Shown piece after piece: positions 1 to 4,902 of a DNA stretch of 7,889 bases. The notes under the pieces are model-generated. The model was not told the origin of the DNA and did not search any database. It saw only the letters and a program-made list of their open reading frames with translations. The stretch is from an uncultured Bacteroidota bacterium (GTDB lineage: Bacteria > Bacteroidota > Bacteroidia > UKL13-3). Made by a program: the position numbers and the translations under genes. Each line of letters opens with the position of its first letter. The stretch's first letter is position 1. The stretch is taken from contig CAISTO010000165.1 of the NCBI GenBank assembly GCA_903888395.1, positions 1 through 7,889 of the forward strand, written 5' to 3'.

Positions 1-812
1 ATCAAATAAATAACTCCAATGAGCATAAAACTAAACTCAGTTATCATTCTATATTTTTGATTAGTGAGTTTGGTAAAATGAAGCAAATGAATTGCAAAGC
101 AACAAATAAAACCGATAGACAAAAACACTGAAAATTGGAATTTTATGAGCAAATAACTTGCTAAAAAATAAAGTAAAATTAGCAACAAATTTGATAGTTT
201 TTGTCCAATAACATTCGAAATATTTTTAACTTGTAAATCCTTGTCGGTATTGGTTTCACGAATGGAAATTTGGAGTAAATTAATTAAAGCCAACACAAAT
301 AATTGCATGCAAAATGCAATGATAAAAAATTGAGTAAACAAACTTTTTTCATTAACTACATACGGATAAAAACAAATTCCTCCAGCATAGATTATGGCTG
401 CAAAAAACTCTTTGATGAACCATTTTATTTTAAAATAATTGAGCAGAAAATAAATGATGCAAGTCAAAACGATCCAAATACTTTTGGTTAAATGATAAAA
501 ACTGAAATATTTTATTACCAAAATTGTATTTGTCAAAATAATAAGCGCTGCAATAATTTTAAAAGTAGTTTGATGTTTTTGAATAAAAGTATGTCGTTCA
601 CTTATTACAGCGTTATTTTTTAAAGCATCTAACAAATGATCGAAAAAATAAATAAGCCAAACAGTACTAGGTAAAATAAAGAACCACGCCAATGTTGGTT
701 TTACGTGAATTTGAAAGCACAAAGGCAGCATTAAACTGATAACACCCAAGCAAATATCGAAACTGCCCCAATGCAAAAAGTAAATTAAGTTTTTTAGCTT
801 GCTAATCTTCAT
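1..812 (-). CDS. UbiA-like prenyltransferase family membrane protein, C-terminus cut by window edge
   Basis: The frame is open from the ATG at 812 to the left edge (270 codons seen, end missing). The product is almost wholly hydrophobic, with about seven or eight membrane segments (near residues 20-36, 42-57, 85-101, 111-127, 137-152, 160-180, 206-223 and 228-245). FDHLLDAL (57-64), followed by SERHTFIQKH (71-80), resembles the first Asp-rich loop of UbiA-like proteins of unknown function in Bacteroidota. LINLLQISIRETNTDKD (176-192) sits where such proteins carry their second acidic loop. Classical UbiA enzymes join a prenyl chain to an aromatic ring in the membrane. The Asp motifs here are sparse (D58, D62, and E186/D190/D192), so the substrate and even the activity are uncertain. 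It is divergent from the barrel protein at 827 with only 14 bases between the start codons. I identified it from remembered motif patterns; the membrane topology is directly visible. Confidence 0.65.
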   Translation of the reverse strand, partial: MKISKLKNLIYFLHWGSFDICLGVISLMLPLCFQIHVKPTLAWFFILPSTVWLIYFFDHLLDALKNNAVISERHTFIQKHQTTFKIIAALIILTNTILVIKYFSFYHLTKSIWIVLTCIIYFLLNYFKIKWFIKEFFAAIIYAGGICFYPYVVNEKSLFTQFFIIAFCMQLFVLALINLLQISIRETNTDKDLQVKNISNVIGQKLSNLLLILLYFLASYLLIKFQFSVFLSIGFICCFAIHLLHFTKLTNQKYRMITEFSFMLIGVIYL

Positions 813-813
813 T

Positions 814-822
814 TATACTTGC
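814..822 (+). promoter_or_regulatory. Possible Bacteroidota -7 promoter element for the barrel gene
   Basis: TATACTTGC matches the Bacteroidota -7 consensus TAnnTTTG with one mismatch. If it is used, transcription would begin only about 5-7 bases downstream, at or next to the ATG at 827, giving a leaderless or nearly leaderless mRNA. No clear -33 TTTG box is seen at the expected distance, so this rests on one element. It overlaps the untranslated space of the divergent UbiA-like gene. Confidence 0.35.
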
Positions 823-826
823 ACAA

Positions 827-1345
827 ATGTTACGTTTAAAATTCACAATTTTTATACTATTTTTTTGGGGAGTAAATAACTTACAAGCCCAAACCGATGA
901 GGAAGTAATTCCTTATGTAGAGCCTAAAGGTACGAGTAATTGGTTTTTGGAATTTGGTGGTGCAGCATTGTTATGGAGTGCCAATTACGAAAAATATTTG
1001 TACCGAAACTATAACCATTCATTTACCTTAACTGGCAGAATTGGTTTTGGTTATTGTCCCATTGAATATCGATTGTTGAACAGTGTTTATTTGGATCAAA
1101 ATTCAGTGGCCATGCCTTTTACTTCAAGCATTGTTTTGGGAAAAGGCAAAGAAAAACTAGAAATTGGTGCGGGTTATACTTTAGCAACTAAAAACTTTAT
1201 TGACAGGGATGTATTTCCTACAGTTATTTTTGGTTTCAGGGTAGTTGATAATAACAAAGTACTACTAAAAATTGCGTATACACCTTTCTTCCGCGATGAA
1301 AAATTCATCAACTGGTTTGGTGCAAGTTTGGGAAGAAATTTTTAA
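827..1345 (+). CDS. Small exported outer-membrane beta-barrel-like protein
   Basis: This 172-aa protein begins with a clear signal peptide: K4/K6-type basic start, hydrophobic stretch 7-16, and a likely cut after LQA (residue 21), leaving QTDEEVIPYVEPKG at the mature end. The rest is built of short strands with alternating hydrophobic residues and many aromatic and Gly residues, for example WFLEFGGAALLWSANYEKYL (39-58), SFTLTGRIGFGYC and KLEIGAGYTL, and the last residue is Phe. This is the look of the small outer-membrane barrel proteins common in Bacteroidota. No catalytic motif is seen and the function is unknown. The ATG at 827 is the only start that keeps the signal peptide, since there is an in-frame stop at 803-805. 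Its start nearly touches that of the divergent UbiA-like gene. Possible alternatives are another exported beta-rich protein or a lipid-binding protein. Confidence 0.75.
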   Translation: MLRLKFTIFILFFWGVNNLQAQTDEEVIPYVEPKGTSNWFLEFGGAALLWSANYEKYLYRNYNHSFTLTGRIGFGYCPIEYRLLNSVYLDQNSVAMPFTSSIVLGKGKEKLEIGAGYTLATKNFIDRDVFPTVIFGFRVVDNNKVLLKIAYTPFFRDEKFINWFGASLGRNF

Positions 1346-1353
1346 TTATGAAG

Positions 1354-1380
1354 CCACAGATTACACAGATTTCACAGAAA
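1354..1380 (+). repeat. Three 9-base CACAGATT repeats
   Basis: Three consecutive 9-mers, CCACAGATT, ACACAGATT and TCACAGAAA, share the core CACAGA. They start 9 bases after the stop codon of the barrel gene. From memory, similar CACAGATT strings recur between genes in many bacterial genomes, including Bacteroidota. No stable hairpin and no open frame cover it. Confidence 0.6.
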
Positions 1381-1418
1381 TGACTCTGTAAACTGCTTTA
1401 AAATCTATATATATTATT

Positions 1419-1538
1419 AATCAACAAATCAACTAATCAACAAATCAACTAATCTCCAAATCAACTAATCTCCAAATCAATAAATCTCCAATTCTCCAAA
1501 TCAATCAATCAACAAATCTCCCAATCCTTTAATATCCA
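1419..1538 (+). repeat. Degenerate 8-base tandem repeat, 15 units, abutting prmC
   Basis: From 1419 the sequence divides without a gap into 15 octamers, nearly all starting AATC. There are two main types: AATCAACA/T (units 1-4, 6 and 12) and AATCTCCA/C (units 5, 7, 9 and 13), with variants AATCAATA, ATTCTCCA, AATCAATC, AATCCTTT and AATATCCA. Types alternate over units 5-9. The array fills almost the whole second half of the spacer, and the last base of unit 15 is the A of the prmC start codon. Such AATCAACA-type runs are a familiar Bacteroidota intergenic feature. Expansion by slipped-strand replication is the likely origin. It carries no spacers, so it is not CRISPR, and since 8 is not a multiple of 3 it cannot be coding. 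Confidence 0.85.
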
Positions 1539-2398
1539 TGCAAAAGGCTTATCAATTTTACTTAGAAAAACTTCAAACTATTTATAATTTGGACGAAGCA
1601 AAAGCCATTGCAAATAATGTGTTTGAGGAAGTAATGTTGGTAAAATCACATCAAATAAAAATATTAAATATTGATTTAAGTGAGGAAGAAGAAGCCAACT
1701 TAATGGATATTTTGGAGCGACTGTTAACCCATGAACCCATTCAGTATATTTTAGGAAATGCTTGGTTTTATGGCAACAAATTTTCAGTTACTCCAGATGT
1801 GTTAATACCCAGAAGTGAAACTGAAGAATTGGTGGAATTGGTAATTGGAAGGATAAAAGAAAACTTTAAAAATGAAAATCCTAACTTTCAATTAATTGAT
1901 ATTGGAACTGGTTCGGGTTGTATTGCCATTTCACTAAAATTGGCTTTACCACAATGGAAAGTATTTGGACTTGATAAAAGTAATAATGCCTTAACCATTG
2001 CAAAGCAAAATGCTAAAAGTTTAAATGCTGATGTGCAATTTATTGAAGACGATATTTTAAATATTCAACAGCGGGAAACTACCCAATTTTTTGATGTGAT
2101 AATCAGTAATCCGCCATATATATTGGAACAGGAGCAACTTACTATGAGTAAAAATGTTTTGAGTTTTGAACCTCTAGAAGCACTTTTTGTAGCCAATAAT
2201 AGTCCGCTCATTTTTTACGAAGCCATTGCTAATTATGCTATGCAATATTTGAAGAAAGATGGTTTTTTGTTTTTTGAAATCAACCAAGTTTTTGGAGCGG
2301 AAATGCTTAAAATGTTGGCAGATAAAGGATTTTTGGAAATAGCATTATTGAAAGACATCAATCAAAACGATAGAATGATTAGTTGTAGAAAAGCTTAG
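1538..2398 (+). CDS. prmC: Peptide chain release factor N5-glutamine methyltransferase
   Basis: This cytosolic enzyme transfers a methyl group from S-adenosylmethionine to the Gln of the GGQ motif in release factors RF1 and RF2, which speeds termination. At 286 aa it has the normal length. Residues 1-85 form the helical N-terminal domain, ending in PIQYILG (67-73), which is typical of the family. IPRSETEELVE follows at 90-100. The methyltransferase domain has SAM motif I DIGTGSG (121-127), an acidic motif II end at D146, and the catalytic signature NPPY (191-194), which binds the Gln side chain. The C-terminal FFEINQ and NDRMISCRK complete the usual pattern. The ATG at 1538 lies directly at the end of the octamer repeat, with no Shine-Dalgarno sequence, as is usual in this phylum. 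It is convergent with the Xre gene. The prfA gene is not adjacent. I know of no other family with this combination of motifs. Confidence 0.97.
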   Translation: MQKAYQFYLEKLQTIYNLDEAKAIANNVFEEVMLVKSHQIKILNIDLSEEEEANLMDILERLLTHEPIQYILGNAWFYGNKFSVTPDVLIPRSETEELVELVIGRIKENFKNENPNFQLIDIGTGSGCIAISLKLALPQWKVFGLDKSNNALTIAKQNAKSLNADVQFIEDDILNIQQRETTQFFDVIISNPPYILEQEQLTMSKNVLSFEPLEALFVANNSPLIFYEAIANYAMQYLKKDGFLFFEINQVFGAEMLKMLADKGFLEIALLKDINQNDRMISCRKA

Positions 2399-2405
2399 AT
2401 ATAAA

Positions 2406-2819
2406 TTAAATTTTCTTTTGTGAAATTGTTTCTTTTAACTCTTCTATTTTTTTATTTTTTCGTGATACCTTTTCTTGCAAATCTTTGATTTGATCTTCTA
2501 GTTGTTTGATTACTTTCACTTGATGATGTATTAAGGTTTCATTTTTTAATAACATTTCTTCCAGTAGTTTAATTCTTTCTAAATAAACAACTGTAAATAA
2601 ATCCCCATTTAAGTCGGAGATAAAATAGCCAATTGGAGTTTTTAAAACCTGAGTTAATAGATATAATATTTCAATGACTAAACTATCTGAACCATTCTCT
2701 ATTCTTGACAATGCCGATTGTGAAATACCCAATTCTATGGCTAAACTTTCTTGTTTGTAGCCTATTTCGTGGCGTTTGGTTTTTATTTTTCTGCCAATTT
2801 CTATATTTATTTTTGTCAT
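2406..2819 (-). CDS. Xre/Cro-type DNA-binding repressor with C-terminal coiled coil
   Basis: This 137-aa cytosolic transcription factor has an N-terminal HTH_3 domain at residues 7-70. QESLAIELGISQSALSRIENG (23-43) is the helix-turn-helix with the conserved recognition helix (S33-Q34-S35-A36-L37-S38-R39-I40-E41). The family's usual IEILYLLTQVLKTPIGYFI follows. Residues 80-135 are a charged heptad-like helix (LEEMLLKNETL, VIKQLEDQIKDLQEKV, IEELKE), a probable coiled coil for dimer or higher assembly. I chose the ATG at 2819; an in-frame TTG at 2837 would lie within the likely promoter and operator. The gene ends 7 bases from the convergent prmC. Four phased TATTC-type sites just upstream suggest that it controls its own transcription and perhaps the rightward genes. 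The actual target genes are not shown by the sequence. Confidence 0.88.
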   Translation of the reverse strand: MTKINIEIGRKIKTKRHEIGYKQESLAIELGISQSALSRIENGSDSLVIEILYLLTQVLKTPIGYFISDLNGDLFTVVYLERIKLLEEMLLKNETLIHHQVKVIKQLEDQIKDLQEKVSRKNKKIEELKETISQKKI

Positions 2820-2830
2820 ATTATTAATAA

Positions 2831-2904
2831 TATTCAAATATGCATATTATATTCGTATTAAACATAAATTATTCATATATGAATAATTTATCCATATATG
2901 AATA
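2831..2904. promoter_or_regulatory. Four phased 16-bp sites, likely operators of the Xre repressor
   Basis: Site 3 (2870-2885) is TATTCATATATGAATA, a perfect palindrome. Site 4 (2889-2904) differs from it by one base, site 1 (2831-2846) by two, and site 2 (2850-2865) keeps only the left half, TATTCGTAT. The starts are spaced 19, 20 and 19 bases apart, about two helical turns, so bound dimers would line up on one face of the DNA. Site 3 is the centre of a longer perfect 28-bp palindrome (2864-2891). Site 1 overlaps CATATTTG on the minus strand (2835-2842), a possible -7 element of the Xre gene, so binding there would block it. Assignment to this repressor is an inference from position and symmetry. 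Confidence 0.65.
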
Positions 2905-3059
2905 GGATTATTTAATTTTAACTCTCAAAATTGCTAGCACAAAACCCAACTAATTTAGCTGCAGTATAATTGAGTATAGGTTTTATTATTTTTATTTTAT
3001 TAACCTTTCGATTTATCGGAATTAAAATTTCAGCAGGTTTTTACAACCGCAAAAAATGT

Positions 3060-3416
3060 ATGAAAAAAATAGTAATTTTATCGTTAAGCCTAATTGGTTT
3101 AACAATGATGTCGTTTAAAAAAAATGACGGTAATGGAAAAGTCGATTTATTAGCTAATGGGAATTATTATATTCCTTTAAAAAATTCAATTTCTTTAGAA
3201 GATAAAGAAAGAATTATGGAACTAGATGCGAAGGAAAAGGCTATTATGATAGATGCAGAAGGTGCAAAACAAAAAAAGGAGAAGACAGAAACAAGAATTT
3301 TTACTAAATCAATAAATTTAGTTAATTTTTCAGAAACAATTGTTACAACTAAAACATGGGTTGTTTCTCCAGAGGTAAAAGCAGAAATTAATGAATTAAT
3401 GGCAAAGTATTTATAA
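3060..3416 (+). CDS. Small exported Lys/Glu-rich protein, unknown function
   Basis: The product is 118 aa. Residues 1-18 form a typical signal peptide (MKK, then IVILSLSLIGLTMM); the end of it is unclear (SFKKNDGNG). The mature part is charged: SLEDKERIMELDAKEKAIM (45-63) and EGAKQKKEKTE (67-77) suggest an amphipathic helix, followed by a more beta-like piece around 79-102 and a final helix, VSPEVKAEINELMAKYL. It has no Cys. I do not recognise the family. The ATG at 3060 is preferred because it starts the signal peptide; an upstream TTG at 2970 would add an unlikely second hydrophobic stretch. The gene lies between the Xre operators and the cluster at 3477, separated from the latter by 60 bases that contain a hairpin, so it may be transcribed with that cluster or alone. 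Confidence 0.7.
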   Translation: MKKIVILSLSLIGLTMMSFKKNDGNGKVDLLANGNYYIPLKNSISLEDKERIMELDAKEKAIMIDAEGAKQKKEKTETRIFTKSINLVNFSETIVTTKTWVVSPEVKAEINELMAKYL

Positions 3417-3425
3417 AAAGATTAC

Positions 3426-3462
3426 TCAAGCAATAGTTTTATTTTTTAAAGCTATTGCTTGA
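3426..3462 (+). terminator. Strong hairpin, possible terminator or attenuator
   Basis: TCAAGCAATAG (3426-3436) pairs perfectly with CTATTGCTTGA (3452-3462). The stem continues through a G-U pair and four A/T pairs to a T5 loop, 16 pairs in all. There is no run of T after the stem (ATAACAAAATC follows), so it is not a standard intrinsic terminator. It sits 10 bases after the small exported gene and 15 bases before the next ATG. It could stop or protect the upstream transcript, or tune expression of the cluster. Confidence 0.55.
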
Positions 3463-3476
3463 ATAACAAAATCATA

Positions 3477-4079
3477 ATGAAATCAAATAAATTATTTCTT
3501 ATCACTTATATTGTTTTGTTTTTTACACTTACTACTTTAGTTAATATAAGGGGTATAATTTCAACATACTATGATTTCTATGGTAAAAAGCAGTTGTTAA
3601 CTCAAAACTTAATTTATAATAAATTGAGTTTTATAGACAATAATTTATTTATAAATACTATAAAAACTTATACAGGTTTAGAAACAGGATATGGATTTTT
3701 CGCTCCAAATGTTGCTAGTGATTTTAAAATAAAGTTTACTTTTATAGATTCTAATAATCTAATTATAAGTACAAAGTATCAAATTTCCTTAAAAAGTAAA
3801 ACATCTATTCAAAGAGTAAATTCGGCTATGACAATGTTTCTCAATTATGAAAATCAAGATACTAGTGATTTTGATTATAAAAAAAATGCAATATTTATGA
3901 AAGGACTTGCAATTAATGAATTGAAAAAAAACAATAATATGAAGAAAGTTATATGTGAATTATTTTTATATCATAAACCTTTACTTTCTCAAATTAAGTC
4001 TAAAGAACTTTCCAATGAAAAACATCTACTAATAAGAAGAAAAATATATGATAGAAAAGATATTAGTTCTTGGGAATAG
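3477..4079 (+). CDS. Membrane-anchored protein of unknown function, partner of the HTTM protein
   Basis: The product is 200 aa with one N-terminal membrane segment or uncleaved signal (residues 6-25, ending LVNIRG). The rest is probably outside the inner membrane. The striking block YTGLETGYGFFAPNVAS (65-81) is followed by beta-rich sequence (KIKFTFIDSNNLIISTKYQISLKS). From memory, a TGY-GFFAPN block like this recurs in Bacteroidota proteins encoded beside HTTM genes, but I cannot confirm it here. The C-terminal 60 residues are very rich in Lys and Asn. I chose the ATG at 3477; a TTG at 3459 lies inside the hairpin. The gene overlaps the HTTM gene by 32 bases, which suggests translational coupling and a joint role. 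No catalytic motif can be seen. Confidence 0.75.
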   Translation: MKSNKLFLITYIVLFFTLTTLVNIRGIISTYYDFYGKKQLLTQNLIYNKLSFIDNNLFINTIKTYTGLETGYGFFAPNVASDFKIKFTFIDSNNLIISTKYQISLKSKTSIQRVNSAMTMFLNYENQDTSDFDYKKNAIFMKGLAINELKKNNNMKKVICELFLYHKPLLSQIKSKELSNEKHLLIRRKIYDRKDISSWE

Positions 4080-4902
4080 TTGGTTTTTTAATCAAAGAAA
4101 AGAAAATTTCAATTTTATTTTCTTTTTTAGAATAATGGTTGGTTTTTTTTTACTTTTAGATTTTGTTTTAATTATTCCAGATTATAAAGAACTTTTTGGC
4201 ATTCATAGTTTGATACCCTCAGAGGTTTGTAATTTATATAATAGTCCAACAACTATAACAACATTTAAAGTTATTAACTTTATTAATGTAAAAGAAGAAT
4301 ACTATGTTATTTTCTTTTTTATCATATATATAATACTTTGCATAGCATTAATATTAGGATTTTATACAAGAAGAATTTCCTTTTTATTGATTATTCTACA
4401 TACTTCTTTCTATTATAATAATCCAAATTTTATGTATGGCTATGATTATTTTATAAGTATGTCACTTTTTCACTTATTAGTATTCCCATCTCAATCGTTA
4501 ATTAATTATTTATTTTATAGAAGAATACTTCAAATACATCTAATAGTTGCATATTTTTTTTCTGGATTCGATAAATTACTAGGTTATAATTGGAGGAATG
4601 GTGAAGCAATTTGGAAGGCAATTACATTGCCAAGTTCTAATAATGATTTTAGAATCAATTTTGATTCACTTTTAAATTTTAGTACAATATTTCCAATTTT
4701 ATCTTGGTCAGTTATAATTCTTGAAATGTTTTATATATTAATAATGATAAAAAAAGTAACAAATTACTGGTTATTTTTTATTGTATTGATGCATTTAGGA
4801 ATTGCAATTGCCTTAAATTTATACCTTTTCTCAGCAATTATGATAGTTTGGAATTTAGCAGCTTTCTATAATTTTAACCCAACAAAACAACTAACAAAAT
4901 GA
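4048..4902 (+). CDS. HTTM / vitamin K-dependent gamma-carboxylase-like membrane protein
   Basis: This 284-aa inner-membrane protein has about six to eight hydrophobic segments (near 24-43, 86-104, 111-123, 134-148, 163-175, 219-234, 240-258 and 260-273). FFFRIMVGFFLLLD (25-38) is the typical HTTM opening. The core YFFSGFDKLLGYNWRNGEAI (169-188) is the most conserved part of the family, and the C-terminal HLGIAIALNLYLFSAIMIVWN also fits. Animal gamma-carboxylase turns Glu into Gla using vitamin K hydroquinone; K176 here lines up by eye with the catalytic Lys218 of the human enzyme (remembered context AGVKKLDADW). The large lumenal domain of the animal enzyme is absent, as in most bacterial HTTM proteins, whose reactions are largely unknown. 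The start codon lies within the preceding gene, and the stop overlaps the next start as ATGA. The family call is firm; carboxylase activity is not. Confidence 0.85.
   Translation: MIEKILVLGNSWFFNQRKENFNFIFFFRIMVGFFLLLDFVLIIPDYKELFGIHSLIPSEVCNLYNSPTTITTFKVINFINVKEEYYVIFFFIIYIILCIALILGFYTRRISFLLIILHTSFYYNNPNFMYGYDYFISMSLFHLLVFPSQSLINYLFYRRILQIHLIVAYFFSGFDKLLGYNWRNGEAIWKAITLPSSNNDFRINFDSLLNFSTIFPILSWSVIILEMFYILIMIKKVTNYWLFFIVLMHLGIAIALNLYLFSAIMIVWNLAAFYNFNPTKQLTK

Noticed and set aside
303..491. Plus-strand open frame of 62 codons
   Set aside because: It lies wholly within the UbiA-like gene on the other strand, which has a convincing membrane-protein pattern; the product has no signal, motif or leader.
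1419..1538. CRISPR-like array
   Set aside because: The units are 8 bases, directly adjacent and degenerate, with no spacers and no cas genes.
2820..2837. TTG start adding six residues to the Xre protein
   Set aside because: It lies within operator site 1 and the possible -7 element; the ATG at 2819 directly precedes a normal HTH_3 domain.
2831..2904. Iterons of a plasmid replication origin
   Set aside because: There are only four units, palindromic rather than simply directional, placed in a repressor promoter; no rep gene is present and prmC nearby indicates chromosome.
2970..3059. TTG-started N-terminal extension of the small exported protein
   Set aside because: The extension would put a second hydrophobic stretch before a complete signal peptide that starts at the ATG at 3060.
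2905..3059. Possible gene remnant or attachment site between the Xre operators and the exported protein
   Set aside because: I read both strands and found only short frames (a 39-codon minus-strand stretch without a good start) and no repeated end sequence that would mark an insertion.
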